DNA of 64,000 bases, from the NCBI GenBank assembly GCA_000759755.1, contig BBMW01000005.1, positions 248,001 to 312,000 on the forward strand, in the 5' to 3' direction. Positions 1 through 8,987 of this stretch are shown here, in pieces. Position numbers and translations under genes: made by a program. How positions within the stretch are numbered: the first letter of the stretch is position 1; each line of letters opens with the position of its first letter. The notes beneath the pieces were generated by a model. It did not search any database, had not been told where the DNA came from, and saw nothing but the letters and a program-made list of their open reading frames with translations. This DNA is from Citrobacter werkmanii NBRC 105721. GTDB taxonomy: Bacteria > Pseudomonadota > Gammaproteobacteria > Enterobacterales > Enterobacteriaceae.

Positions 1-618
1 AATCGCAGAGGGATCCAACTCGCCAGGGGGGACGATCTCTTCGACTTCCACTACGGTAATGCGCCCGGCAGCGGCCATCAGCGGATTAAAATTCTGTGCG
101 GTATGGCGATAGATAACATTGCCGTACCAGTCGGCTTTCCAGCCTTTGACCAGCGCAAAATCCCCGGTTATGGCCTGCTCTAAAATGTACGGACGTCCGG
201 CAAACTCGCGCACCTCTTTTCCTTCAGCCACGGGGGTACCGTATCCGGTCGCGGTGAAGAAAGCGGGGATCCCCGCGCCGCCAGCGCGCAACTGCTCCGC
301 CAGCGTGCCTTGCGGCGTCAGGATGGCTTCCAGTTCGCCACTAAGCACCTGCTTTTCAAACAGCGCGTTTTCACCCACATAGGATGCGACCACTTTGCGC
401 ACCTGACGCGTTTCCAGCAGCACGCCGAGACCAAAACCGTCCACGCCGCAGTTGTTTGACACCACGGTAAGTCCCTGAACTTCCCGACGACGTACTTCGG
501 CAATCAGATTTTCAGGGATCCCACACAAGCCAAAACCGCCCGCCAGCAGCGTCATGTTGTCGGTCAGTCCTTCCAGCGCCTCTTGATACGTGGCGACCCG
601 TTTATCCAGTCCAGCCAT
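1..618 (-). CDS. 3-oxoacid CoA-transferase subunit A (partial)
   Basis: Runs off the left edge of the window: 206 codons are present and the C-terminus is missing (family subunits are about 220-235 residues). It transfers CoA from succinyl-CoA or acetyl-CoA to a 3-oxo or short-chain acid together with a B subunit, which is expected just left of the window. The N-terminal glycine-rich motif [10 protein letters not shown] at residues 27-36 is typical of ScoA/AtoD/PcaI proteins. The start ATG is at 616-618 on the reverse strand. It is divergent from a LysR regulator 140 bp away, which probably controls it. The exact acid substrate cannot be read from the sequence. Confidence 0.85.
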   Translation of the reverse strand, partial: MAGLDKRVATYQEALEGLTDNMTLLAGGFGLCGIPENLIAEVRRREVQGLTVVSNNCGVDGFGLGVLLETRQVRKVVASYVGENALFEKQVLSGELEAILTPQGTLAEQLRAGGAGIPAFFTATGYGTPVAEGKEVREFAGRPYILEQAITGDFALVKGWKADWYGNVIYRHTAQNFNPLMAAAGRITVVEVEEIVPPGELDPSAI

Positions 619-760
619 ATACTTGCCCCTCCTGTTGTCCTTGCCGACATCATTGGGGGAGAAAAATGATTTGTTAATTTTAAATTTGTGACTCACTCAT
701 TGGGTTTTTTTATCAATTTAATGTTAATTAAAGGTATTCAACAGGTTAAAGGAATGCGAA

Positions 761-1651
761 ATGGGAATGAGCATCAAACAGTTACGCGCGTTTTTAGCGG
801 TAGCTCACACTCTGAATTTCGCTCATGCCAGTGAAAGACTGAATATGTCGCAACCCGCATTAAGCCTGGCGATTAAAGGACTGGAGGATTCGTTAGGTGG
901 AGCTTTACTGTTGAGAACTACCCGCAAAGTGACCCTGACGCAGGAAGGGGAAACGTTGCTGAATATGGGGCGACAGCTGCTTGCGGACTGGGAGAACACG
1001 GAAGAGGCAATGCGCCAGCGATTCACGCTGCAACGCGGTAAAATCTCTATTGCCGCCATGCCTTCATTTGCCGCTAACGTCCTGCCATCGGTACTAAAAA
1101 CGTTTCGTGATTCCTATTCTGGTATCAACGTAACGGTTCACGATGTGATTAACGAACAGGTCATTGAGATGGTGAGTGAAGGGCGGGTAGAGATGGGTAT
1201 TGCCTTCGAACCGGACTATTCCGGGCATCTGCATTTCACCCCGCTTGGCGTGGATCGTTTTATCGCGATTGTCCCGCCAACCTGCCGACTGGCAGGGCGG
1301 GATCGTATTGCGTGGCGTGAACTGCTGACGCTGGATTTTATCACCCTGCAACGTCCTTCCGCCGTGCGTCTGATGCTGGAAGAACAGCTGGTGCAAAGCG
1401 GGCATTCGCTGGAGGTGGCGCTGGAGAGCCATCAACTGGTAACCATTGGCCGGCTGGTGGCTAAGGGCCTGGGCGGCAGCGCGGTACCTGCGCTGTGCCG
1501 TACGCAAATGACTGAATTAGGCGCAACCTGTATCGATCTGGACACGCCGGTGATCCAGCGCCGGATCGGCGTTCTGCGTTCGGCACATCATAAGTTATCT
1601 ACTGCCTCAGAAGTGCTGGTGGATACTCTGAAAAAGGCGTATTGCGCCTGA
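761..1651 (+). CDS. LysR-family transcriptional regulator
   Basis: A 296-residue protein with the LysR N-terminal winged helix-turn-helix (residues about 5-62; recognition helix around MSQPALSLAIKGLE) and a C-terminal ligand-binding domain. An AGGA ribosome site 7 nt upstream supports the ATG at 761. An in-frame ATG two codons later is possible. It is transcribed away from the CoA-transferase gene across a 140-bp AT-rich gap, the usual arrangement in which a LysR protein controls its divergent neighbour. The specific family member is not recognised, and the inducer is unknown. It converges on ddpF with a 13-bp gap. Confidence 0.85.
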   Translation: MGMSIKQLRAFLAVAHTLNFAHASERLNMSQPALSLAIKGLEDSLGGALLLRTTRKVTLTQEGETLLNMGRQLLADWENTEEAMRQRFTLQRGKISIAAMPSFAANVLPSVLKTFRDSYSGINVTVHDVINEQVIEMVSEGRVEMGIAFEPDYSGHLHFTPLGVDRFIAIVPPTCRLAGRDRIAWRELLTLDFITLQRPSAVRLMLEEQLVQSGHSLEVALESHQLVTIGRLVAKGLGGSAVPALCRTQMTELGATCIDLDTPVIQRRIGVLRSAHHKLSTASEVLVDTLKKAYCA

Positions 1652-1664
1652 TTTTCCGCCGCGT

Positions 1665-2606
1665 TCAGCTCACGTTAACCGCCCGCCAGCAGCGAACCTC
1701 ACATCCTGATTCGCTGGACCGCAAGATCTGTTTATTCTCACAGCCACGGATCGCCAACGGACATCTGTCACGAAAAAAACAGCCCTCAGGCAGCGTTCGG
1801 TTCCCCGGTAGTTCGGTTTTCCGTAACACTAAATCCTCCGCTAGCGGTGCTCCCGTTTTAGGGACGGAGTCGAGTAATAATCGCGTGTAGGGATGGGCAG
1901 GATGAGTAAGAACCTGCTGCGTTTCACCCAGTTCAACAATTTGCCCAAGGTACATCACCGCCACGCGATCGCTCATATGGCGAACCACCGACACGTTATG
2001 CGATATCAGCACATAGGTCAGATTTCTGCGGGCCTGCAATGACACCAGCAGGTTAAGAATTTGCGCCTGCACGGAAATATCCAGCGCCGAAGTGGGTTCA
2101 TCCAGTACGATCACGTCCGGCTCAGACGACAACGCCCGGGCAATGGCAATACGCTGACGCTGACCGCCGGAGAACGCATGCGGCAGACGGTCGAGATATT
2201 CAGGGCGGATCCCTACCTGTTGCGCCAAATCTTCGGCAAGAATGCGGCGTTCACGCTCGGAGCTTCGTTTCTGGATCCACACCGGTTCGGTGATAATTCG
2301 CCACACCGGCAAACGCGGATCAAGCGATGAAAGCGGGTCCTGAAAGACCATCTGCATGCCGCTGTGCTGCTTGTCATTGTGGCGAGAGTAGTTTCCCTGA
2401 CTCGGTTGCAGCATACCCATCAACAGTTGCGCCAGCGTACTTTTTCCGCAGCCCGACTCACCGACAATCCCCAGCGTTTCTCCCTGACGAATCTGTAAAT
2501 CCAGACCGTTGATCGCATGCACCCGTTCGGTAACCTTGCCGAGCCAGTTTTTACGCGCGGGAAAGCTGACATGAACATCCTGCAGGGCCAGTAAAAATTC
2601 AGACAT
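1665..2606 (-). CDS. ddpF: D,D-dipeptide ABC transporter ATP-binding protein DdpF
   Basis: One of two cytoplasmic ATPases that drive uptake of D-alanyl-D-alanine released from peptidoglycan. The 313 residues hold Walker A (GESGCGKST, 49-57), the ABC signature FSGGQRQRIAIA, Walker B VIVLDEPTSALD, and the C-terminal oligopeptide-transporter extension with clustered cysteines (GCFFRDRCPLAIRGC). It is the last gene of the operon and its start overlaps the 3' end of ddpD by 8 bp, implying translational coupling. DppF/OppF-type ATPases are very similar, so the symbol rests on the ddpX-A-B-C-D-F gene order, which matches E. coli. Confidence 0.88.
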   Translation of the reverse strand: MSEFLLALQDVHVSFPARKNWLGKVTERVHAINGLDLQIRQGETLGIVGESGCGKSTLAQLLMGMLQPSQGNYSRHNDKQHSGMQMVFQDPLSSLDPRLPVWRIITEPVWIQKRSSERERRILAEDLAQQVGIRPEYLDRLPHAFSGGQRQRIAIARALSSEPDVIVLDEPTSALDISVQAQILNLLVSLQARRNLTYVLISHNVSVVRHMSDRVAVMYLGQIVELGETQQVLTHPAHPYTRLLLDSVPKTGAPLAEDLVLRKTELPGNRTLPEGCFFRDRCPLAIRGCENKQILRSSESGCEVRCWRAVNVS

Positions 2607-3585
2607 GTGTTGTCTCCAGTTGCGGATACCAGCAGGCAGATTGTTGATCCGCGCCTCCCTGACTGCTTAATGCAGGCGTCTCGTCACAGCGAGGGCCAGC
2701 CGCAAAACAGCGCTCACGAAATGCGCATCCGGTCGGTAAGCGGGTTAAATTCGGTACAGTGCCGGGAATGGCAGGCAGCAATGCGCGCGGTTCGCCGTGT
2801 TCCGGCGCACATTTCAGCAAGCCGATGGAATAGGGGTGCGTCGGATGCTGAATAACGGTCGGTGTTGGGCCGCTCTCAATCACGCTTCCGGCATACATGA
2901 CGTATAACCGGTCGCACAATTGTGACACCACCGCCATATCATGGCTGATAAATAGCACCGCTGTCCCGCTGGCGCGCGCTTTTAGCTTCAATAAACGCAG
3001 CACCTGCAGCTGTACCGTGACGTCGAGTGCGGTGGTCGGTTCATCGGCAATGATCAGTTCCGGCTCGCAGGAAAAGGCCAGCGCAATCATCACCCGCTGG
3101 CGCATACCGCCGGAAAGCTCAAACGGGAAACGTTTCATCACTTCCGCCGCGTCCGGAATTTGCATCTCTTCCAGTAAAGCGATGGCTTTCTGGCGAGCAT
3201 CCGCGCGGCTTAACGCCTGGTGATGGCGGATAACTTCCACCATCTGCTGGCCGATACGTCGCGTTGGATTAAGCGCGGTCATGGGCTCCTGGAAGATCAT
3301 GGCGACGCGTGCGCCACGCCATTGGCGCATCTGCTTTTCGCTGGCGTTGAGCACATCTTCACCCAGCAGCGAAACGCGTCCCTGGTGAATATGATAACTG
3401 CCCTCCGGCAGCAGCCGCATGGTAAGCATCGCCGTCACGGACTTGCCGGAACCGGATTCACCGACCACGCCGACAATTTCTCCACGGTTGATATGCAGCG
3501 AAACATGATTCAGCGCATGCACGTCAGCTTTATAGCCGGGGAAACTCAGATGCAAATCCTCAATTTCCAGTACGGGTTGTGTCAT
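2599..3585 (-). CDS. ddpD: D,D-dipeptide ABC transporter ATP-binding protein DdpD
   Basis: The second ATPase of the dipeptide importer, 328 residues. Walker A (GESGSGKSV, about 42-50), signature LSGGMRQRVMIA, Walker B LIIADEPTTALD, and the C-terminal oligo_HPY extension with a Cys cluster (GCAFRERC) are visible. It pairs with DdpF under the DdpB/DdpC permeases at the inner membrane. The start overlaps the end of ddpC by 4 bp and the end overlaps ddpF, so the ATPase genes are tightly coupled. Paralogues DppD and OppD are similar; operon context decides the name. Confidence 0.88.
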   Translation of the reverse strand: MTQPVLEIEDLHLSFPGYKADVHALNHVSLHINRGEIVGVVGESGSGKSVTAMLTMRLLPEGSYHIHQGRVSLLGEDVLNASEKQMRQWRGARVAMIFQEPMTALNPTRRIGQQMVEVIRHHQALSRADARQKAIALLEEMQIPDAAEVMKRFPFELSGGMRQRVMIALAFSCEPELIIADEPTTALDVTVQLQVLRLLKLKARASGTAVLFISHDMAVVSQLCDRLYVMYAGSVIESGPTPTVIQHPTHPYSIGLLKCAPEHGEPRALLPAIPGTVPNLTRLPTGCAFRERCFAAGPRCDETPALSSQGGADQQSACWYPQLETTHV

Positions 3586-4478
3586 GACTGTTTTCCTCCG
3601 GCTTTTGGATCCAGCAGGTCGCGAATACCATCGCCAAAAAGATTAAAGCCCACGGCGGTAATCAAAATTGCGGCACCGGGAAAGGCGCAATACCACCACT
3701 GATCAAGCACATAGTTGCGGCCAATCGCCACCATCGCCCCCCATTCCGCGCTGGGCTGCTGTGCGCCCAGACCAATAAACCCGAGCGTGGCGGCCATCAG
3801 GATCGCGCTGCCGATATCCAGCGACGCCTGCACAATCAGCGGCGGTAAAGAGTTACGTAAAATGTGCCAGCTAATCAGGTGCCAGCGAGAAGCGCCGTAG
3901 GTCCGTGCAGCCTGCACATAAGTAAACTGACGCACCACTAACGTCTGGCCGCGGGCAAGGCGCACATAAAAAGGAATACGTACGACTGCAATTGCCAGCA
4001 TGGCGTTGAACAGGCTGGGTCCCAGCGCGGCGGCCAGTGCCATCGTCAGCACCAGCGAGGGAATGGACAGCATGATGTCCATTATTCGCATAATGATGGC
4101 ATCGGCGCGTCCGCCCATGACACCAGACAGACAACCCAGCAGCGAACCCAACCCGCCAGCAATTCCCACCACCACCAGACCAGCGACGACCGACTGCTGG
4201 CTTCCGACCAGTACGCGGCTGAACAGATCGCGGCCCACTTCATCGGTACCAAACCAGTGAGCGGCAGACGGTGGCAGCAGGCGCGCACTTAAATTGATGG
4301 CATTAGGATCGTAAGGCGTAATCCACGGTGACAGCACCATCAGCAACAGTATCAGTACAATGATGACCCCGCCTACCAGCGTCAGCGGGCTGCTTTTCAT
4401 CATCCAGAACAATTTCGCCCAGTCCGTGCGACGGCGTGATGTCTGCGGGGCGGTCGGCGTTTCTTGGGTGAGCATCAT
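3582..4478 (-). CDS. ddpC: D,D-dipeptide ABC transporter permease DdpC
   Basis: Inner-membrane permease subunit, 298 residues, of the DppC/OppC type. A cytoplasmic N-terminus is followed by a first membrane helix (around residues 35-55), an N-terminal region with the characteristic HWFGTDEVGRDLFSRV stretch, and five more helices. An EAA-like coupling loop (ARTYGASRWHLISWHILRNSLP) contacts the ATPases. It overlaps ddpB by 4 bp and ddpD by 4 bp. The heterodimer with DdpB forms the dipeptide channel. Confidence 0.88.
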   Translation of the reverse strand: MMLTQETPTAPQTSRRRTDWAKLFWMMKSSPLTLVGGVIIVLILLLMVLSPWITPYDPNAINLSARLLPPSAAHWFGTDEVGRDLFSRVLVGSQQSVVAGLVVVGIAGGLGSLLGCLSGVMGGRADAIIMRIMDIMLSIPSLVLTMALAAALGPSLFNAMLAIAVVRIPFYVRLARGQTLVVRQFTYVQAARTYGASRWHLISWHILRNSLPPLIVQASLDIGSAILMAATLGFIGLGAQQPSAEWGAMVAIGRNYVLDQWWYCAFPGAAILITAVGFNLFGDGIRDLLDPKAGGKQS

Positions 4479-5497
4479 TCAGCACCCCCGCGTCCAATTC
4501 GTGGGTCAATCCACAGGTAGAGTAAATCCACCACCAGGTTGACCAGCACATAAGCGAAAGAGACCACTACGGCAAATCCCATCACCGCCGGGAAGTCGAG
4601 CGCCTGAATCGACGTTACTACCCAGGCGCCCATTCCAGGCCAGGCGAATACCGTTTCGGTGAGTACCGCACCGTAGAGCAGATCGCCCAATGCCAGGCCG
4701 AGAACCGTTATTGATGGGATAAGCGCATTCGGCAACGCGTAACACAACACGATGTACCAGCCCGGCAGCCCGCTGGCGCGCGCGGTACGAATGTAATCTT
4801 CACTCAGTTGCTCCAGCATGGCGGAGCGAATCTGGCGGGCAACGATCCCTAAGTGCACAAAAGCCAGCGTCAGTGATGGTAGGATCAGGTGCTGGAGCGC
4901 ATTGAAAAAGACTTCACCATTGCCTTCCAGCAGGGCATCAATCAGGTAGAACCCAGTGACATGAGCCGGTGGATCCAGCCAGTCGTCTAACCGACCACCG
5001 CCGGGCAAAATTTGCAGATGACCGTAAAACAGCACGATAACCCCCAGCCCCAGCCAGAATGCAGGCGTGGAGATGCCGGTAATCGCCATCAGGCGAACGA
5101 GGTGATCAAGCCAACGGTTGCGCCAGACCGCAGATAAAATACCTAACGGAATACCGATCACCAGCGCCAGCAACAAAGAGCAGAAAGCCAACTCCAGAGT
5201 AGCGGGAAAGAAGATACGCAGCTCATCCAGTACCGGACGACCGGTGCGAATGGAAATGCCCAAATCGCCCTGAAAGATATCGCTCACATAGCGAAAGAAC
5301 TGCACATATAGCGGCTGGTTCAGCCCCAGTTGTTGGCGAATATTTTCGACTATCTCATCGCTGGCGCGATCGCCCGCCAGCAACCGCGCGGGGTCGCCAG
5401 GGATCAGGTGCGAAATAATAAAGGTGATCACGCAAACACCGATAACCACCAGAATAAGACCCCAGCATCGCTGGCGTAAAATGCTCCAGAACGTCAT
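4475..5497 (-). CDS. ddpB: D,D-dipeptide ABC transporter permease DdpB
   Basis: Inner-membrane permease subunit, 340 residues, of the DppB/OppB type. There is a first helix near the N-terminus (LILVVIGVCVITFIISHLIP), the GDPARLLAG region, then five C-terminal helices with the coupling loop (EDYIRTARASGLPGWYIVLCYALPN, only the core noted). Its start lies 44 bp after ddpA, and this gap contains a strong hairpin that probably reduces downstream expression relative to the binding protein. It overlaps ddpC by 4 bp. Confidence 0.88.
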   Translation of the reverse strand: MTFWSILRQRCWGLILVVIGVCVITFIISHLIPGDPARLLAGDRASDEIVENIRQQLGLNQPLYVQFFRYVSDIFQGDLGISIRTGRPVLDELRIFFPATLELAFCSLLLALVIGIPLGILSAVWRNRWLDHLVRLMAITGISTPAFWLGLGVIVLFYGHLQILPGGGRLDDWLDPPAHVTGFYLIDALLEGNGEVFFNALQHLILPSLTLAFVHLGIVARQIRSAMLEQLSEDYIRTARASGLPGWYIVLCYALPNALIPSITVLGLALGDLLYGAVLTETVFAWPGMGAWVVTSIQALDFPAVMGFAVVVSFAYVLVNLVVDLLYLWIDPRIGRGGAE

Positions 5498-5508
5498 TAG
5501 CTTCCCCT

Positions 5509-5531
5509 TGCGGAGCCTGAGTGGCTCCGCA
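5509..5531 (-). terminator. Hairpin between ddpA and ddpB
   Basis: A perfect 9-bp stem (TGCGGAGCC / GGCTCCGCA) with a 5-nt loop sits immediately after the binding-protein gene and before the first permease gene. There is no T-run, so it is more likely an mRNA-stabilising or attenuating element than a full terminator. This position fits the common need for excess binding protein over permease. Confidence 0.6.
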
Positions 5532-5541
5532 TCAACGTGGA

Positions 5542-7104
5542 TTATTTACTCATGGTGGAGATATTGAAGACCTGTTCCAGCATGGGGTTAAATACAAATC
5601 CTTTGACGTCTTTGTTCATCGCCAGTTGATAGTTTTTCTGGAATAAATAGACGTAGGCCGCTTCATCAATCACGATGGTTTGCGCCTGCTGGTAATCATT
5701 GGTTCTGGCGACCGGATCGGTGGTGGCTAATGCGCTACGCAGCAGCTTATCGACCTCACTATTTTCATAGAACGAACGGTTACCCGGCAGACCTTTTTTA
5801 TCTGACTCAAACCAGTAGTTCATAAACATGTACGGGTCGGCGAAATCCGGACTCCAGTTGCCGATAGCAATGTCGTAATCCCCTTTACCCACACGGTCAC
5901 GCATGGTGGCATTCGCCAGTTTTTCCAGCTTCACCTTAATACCCAGCTTGTTGAGACTGGCCTGGGTTGAGAGGGCAATCGGCTCCCAGTTAGGGTCATT
6001 ATCTGAATACAAGAAGCTCAGGCTTTCGGGTTTGCTCGTGACTTTGTCCCATGCAGCTTTCGCTTTGGCTTCATCAAAACTGTATTGCATAGCCTTGTCA
6101 TCAAAACCCCACATACCTTCAGGGATCGGACCGCGCATCTGTTTACCATTGCCACTGAGGATCCCATTCACCATGCCCTTATAATCGGTGGCCCACGAGA
6201 TGGCGCGGCGTAAATCCACCTGATTGAGCGGCGCTTTACTGTTGTTCAGATACAGATAGGTCACGCGCAGTGAGGGATAATCCGCTACGTTAACTTTGCC
6301 TTCCTGTTTTAAAGCGGCAAGTTGGTCGACAGGAAGCGCATCGGCAATATCGATATCGCCACGCGACAATTGCAGGCGACGGGAGGCGCTTTCACCAATG
6401 ATTTTTACCGAAACCCGCTTAAACGCTGGTTTGGGCCCGGAATAATGCGGGTTTGGCACCAGCACCAGTTGCTGTCCTTTTTGCCAGCTTTTCAGCATGA
6501 AGGGACCGGAGCCTGCCGTGTTCTGCGCCAGGAATCCGCGGGCATCATCTGCCGCGTGCTCTTTTAAGATAGCCGGGTTGATAATTGAAGCCCCGTCATT
6601 TGCCAGCGTATACAGGAATGGCGCGAACGGCTGGCTGAGAGTGAATTTCACCGTGTTGTTATCGATGGCTTCAACCTTCAGATCTTTCGGGAATGCTTCA
6701 GCAGGTCCCTGGCCAATTTTGAGCAGGCGCTCAAAAGATTGTTTCACCGCATCTGCCGTCACCGGCGTACCGTCGGCGAATTTGGCATCGTTTTTCAGGG
6801 TAAACGTCCACTCTTTCTGATCGTCAGAGGCTTTCCAGCCGCTGGCTAAATCACCTTCAACTTCCGTGGAGCCTTTACCGCCTTCGGTTTTGTACTGAAC
6901 CAAACGTTGATAAGAGGGATAGGTGATCGTCCAGTCGTTGTTATCGATGGTCACGGCGGGGTCGAGCGTCTGCGGGTCGGCGGCTTTACCGATGACCAGC
7001 ATATCTTTGGGTACGGCGGCCTGCGCGGCAGGCAGGGCAAATGCCAGCGCAACGGCGATCAGAGCGGGGCGAAAAAACGCATTTAACGCAGGTGTAGTCT
7101 TCAT
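5542..7104 (-). CDS. ddpA: D,D-dipeptide-binding periplasmic protein DdpA
   Basis: Solute-binding protein of 520 residues, family SBP_bac_5 (DppA/OppA type), that captures D-Ala-D-Ala in the periplasm and delivers it to DdpBC. A Sec signal peptide covers residues 1-29 (hydrophobic ALIAVALAFALP, cleavage after AQA). The mature protein has the family pattern with GSGPFMLKSW and an Asp/Asn-rich C-terminal lobe (DFADPYMFMNYW). It starts 15 bp after ddpX and is followed by a hairpin, the usual design for a highly expressed binding protein. The substrate is assigned through ddpX linkage. Confidence 0.88.
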   Translation of the reverse strand: MKTTPALNAFFRPALIAVALAFALPAAQAAVPKDMLVIGKAADPQTLDPAVTIDNNDWTITYPSYQRLVQYKTEGGKGSTEVEGDLASGWKASDDQKEWTFTLKNDAKFADGTPVTADAVKQSFERLLKIGQGPAEAFPKDLKVEAIDNNTVKFTLSQPFAPFLYTLANDGASIINPAILKEHAADDARGFLAQNTAGSGPFMLKSWQKGQQLVLVPNPHYSGPKPAFKRVSVKIIGESASRRLQLSRGDIDIADALPVDQLAALKQEGKVNVADYPSLRVTYLYLNNSKAPLNQVDLRRAISWATDYKGMVNGILSGNGKQMRGPIPEGMWGFDDKAMQYSFDEAKAKAAWDKVTSKPESLSFLYSDNDPNWEPIALSTQASLNKLGIKVKLEKLANATMRDRVGKGDYDIAIGNWSPDFADPYMFMNYWFESDKKGLPGNRSFYENSEVDKLLRSALATTDPVARTNDYQQAQTIVIDEAAYVYLFQKNYQLAMNKDVKGFVFNPMLEQVFNISTMSK

Positions 7105-7119
7105 AACCAGGCTCCAGAA

Positions 7120-7707
7120 TTAAAAGGGATGTTGTGTTGTTATGGGGGGAACAGGGAAACAGGCTATCTGGTCGTCAAGCAGCGGATAACACGCGGCATC
7201 AGGTAATTCAAAATGCCACCACTCGCTGTGAATGCCGACAAAACCGCCACCGAACATAATGGCGTTGAGTAACAACCGGTTACGATGCGCGGCCGGGGGA
7301 ACAGAAGGGTGCCAGGCATGGGAACGGTCGTGCATTTCATCAAAACCCGCGCCCATATCGAGAACATTGCCACGCTCGTCCATCAGCGTAACGTCGATGG
7401 CCGTCCCGCGGCTGTGATTGGATCCAATCGCCACATCGACGACGTACTGGGGATCCGGGCACGCATTCCACAGCACCGCCTGCGCCTGCTGGGGGCGATA
7501 CGCGTCATACACTACAAGCTTCAGGCCCGCCAGTTGCGCGATACTAATGCTTTTAGCCAGCGCGGTTACCGCCTCGCTGTGTAACAGGCAGCGCGCTTCC
7601 CGGTAGATAGGCGCGCCGGTAATGTTGTCGGCAGTGGCGTATTTGAGATCGATATACAGCGACGGGAATATCACCGACAGATCGACCAGTTCTGGGGTTT
7701 CTGACAT
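7120..7707 (-). CDS. ddpX: D-alanyl-D-alanine dipeptidase DdpX
   Basis: VanX-family zinc dipeptidase, 195 residues, that hydrolyses D-Ala-D-Ala to two D-alanines. Family residues are all visible: Arg71 (YRPQQA), zinc ligands His98 and Asp105 (SNHSRGTAID), catalytic Glu162 and zinc ligand His165 (SEWWHFE). No signal peptide, so it acts in the cytoplasm on dipeptide imported by DdpABCDF. It lies 14 bp downstream of an RpiR-family regulator and 15 bp upstream of ddpA. An AGGA ribosome site precedes the ATG. The whole unit supplies nitrogen and carbon from peptidoglycan turnover. Confidence 0.92.
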   Translation of the reverse strand: MSETPELVDLSVIFPSLYIDLKYATADNITGAPIYREARCLLHSEAVTALAKSISIAQLAGLKLVVYDAYRPQQAQAVLWNACPDPQYVVDVAIGSNHSRGTAIDVTLMDERGNVLDMGAGFDEMHDRSHAWHPSVPPAAHRNRLLLNAIMFGGGFVGIHSEWWHFELPDAACYPLLDDQIACFPVPPITTQHPF

Positions 7708-7721
7708 AGCACATTTCCTGT

Positions 7722-8588
7722 TTATTGTTCGAATTGACCAAACTGTTGTTGTAACTGGCGATTGGTTTGCAGGCGTCCTGCGAGGGAATCACCAAGTTGC
7801 TCCACCACCGCAGAAAGTAATAAGTTGAACAGACAGCTCACGGGAGCCAGAGAATCCCAGAAATGTCCGGTGTCAGTTTTTACCTGGAGTAAATCAAGGG
7901 CATAATCTCTGGCCCACGGACACCACACATCGGTGATCAGCGCCAGTGGAATCTGGCGTTCTGTCGCGACGCGGCAATATTGTCGGGAGATGGCGGAGTA
8001 GGCGCGCATGTCGGTGATCACCACGTATGGCTGGTTAAATCCCGAATTCAACGACTCGACCCAACTGCCGGAAAGCCCTTCGGAGTAGCTGACTTTAGGC
8101 CGCAGGTATTCCAGGTGACTAAAAAAGGCGTTAGCAATCCCACGAGTAGACTGGATCCCGAGGATGTAAACCGCTTCCGCATGCGCCAGCTGCTGCGCAA
8201 TGCGTAAAAATGTATCGCTTTGCGCGAGTTGATAGACGTGGGTAATGGCGTCGATTTCCAGTAACAGCGACTGCTGTGCGCGATCCGGCAGGCTTTGTTG
8301 CTGGTGCCAGGAATCCAGCCGCTCGTTCATTCCCCAGGGTTGATAGGGGACAACCGGCAGCTCACGCAGGCTGGCTTTTGCATCCTCCAGATTGCGAAAG
8401 CCCAGCTTACGCAGATAGCGTCCTACGGTAATGCCACTGGTTCCTGCCGCTTTAGCGATGCCATCCGCAGTTTCAAAAGGGATCTGTACACCATGGGCTA
8501 ACAGCCACCCGGCTACGCGCTTTTCGCTCGGCGTAAGCTGGCTGAAGGTCTGTTCTATGCGGGTAAATAATTCAGGTTTCGCTGTCAT
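7722..8588 (-). CDS. MurR/RpiR-family transcriptional regulator heading the ddp operon
   Basis: A 288-residue protein with an N-terminal HTH_6 domain (residues about 5-80; TPSEKRVAGWLL and GTSGITVGRYLRKLGF) and a C-terminal SIS sugar-phosphate-binding fold (VYILGIQSTRGIANAFFSHLEYL). It is the first gene of the ddp transcription unit, only 14 bp before ddpX, downstream of a sigma-54 promoter. RpiR proteins usually sense phosphosugars, so a link to a cell-wall amino sugar or peptide intermediate is plausible but is inference. I do not recall this gene in the E. coli K-12 ddp operon. Ligand and operator are unknown. Confidence 0.85.
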   Translation of the reverse strand: MTAKPELFTRIEQTFSQLTPSEKRVAGWLLAHGVQIPFETADGIAKAAGTSGITVGRYLRKLGFRNLEDAKASLRELPVVPYQPWGMNERLDSWHQQQSLPDRAQQSLLLEIDAITHVYQLAQSDTFLRIAQQLAHAEAVYILGIQSTRGIANAFFSHLEYLRPKVSYSEGLSGSWVESLNSGFNQPYVVITDMRAYSAISRQYCRVATERQIPLALITDVWCPWARDYALDLLQVKTDTGHFWDSLAPVSCLFNLLLSAVVEQLGDSLAGRLQTNRQLQQQFGQFEQ

Positions 8589-8644
8589 TACCTTCTCGCT
8601 GTTAGTTGTCTGTCAGATTACGGCTCACTGTTAGTGAATTAACA

Positions 8645-8661
8645 ATGCAGGACGCGTGCCA
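8645..8661 (-). promoter_or_regulatory. Sigma-54 promoter of the rpiR-ddpXABCDF operon
   Basis: The reverse strand reads TGGCACGCGTCCTGCAT, matching the sigma-54 consensus TGGCACG-N4-TTGCW with GG and GC exactly 10 nt apart. The transcription start would be near 8635, giving a leader of about 47 nt before the regulator ATG at 8588. NtrC control of the E. coli ddp operon is established, which supports the call. Confidence 0.85.
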
Positions 8662-8722
8662 AGTCACAGACAGCGGCACGCAGGCTGTTTTTGTTAAAAC
8701 ACAAACCATATTCATTAACTAA

Positions 8723-8760
8723 TGATCAACATTTGTGCAGCGTAGTTCAGTTTTGGTGCA
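8723..8760 (-). promoter_or_regulatory. Tandem NtrC-like enhancer sites upstream of the ddp promoter
   Basis: Two 17-bp elements on the reverse strand start with the NtrC half-site TGCAC: TGCACCAAAACTGAACT (8744..8760) and TGCACAAATGTTGATCA (8723..8739). Their centres lie about 96 and 117 nt upstream of the predicted sigma-54 start, a normal enhancer distance. The right halves are degenerate. The rest of the 399-bp gap 8589..8987 is AT-rich and should also carry the hdeB promoter; I see no further gene in it. Confidence 0.6.
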
Positions 8761-8987
8761 GCGACAGAAGAGCGGGGTATGAATCTGCTGATTTCGTCGG
8801 AACGATCACATTGTCGGCAACATTTCCTCTCAAACATCAGAATCAGTAATGGGAAATATAACTTTCAGCCATATCAATAATGGCAATCTTTATTCTTATG
8901 ACGGTAGGGGTATTATTTTTTGCGAACTACATTAACGGTTTGAAGCGCAAGTGTAGATATTATTTATATTATAAATGGAGTACTACA

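Noticed and set aside
7748-7766. Second Ter-like sequence (GTTGTTGTAACTGG) inside the rpiR-type gene
   Set aside because: It lacks the conserved AGNATG part and the TAAA end of the Tus site; it encodes glutamine-rich sequence.
8880-8987. In-frame upstream extension of hdeB
   Set aside because: No ribosome site, and it would put 36 residues before a well-formed signal peptide.
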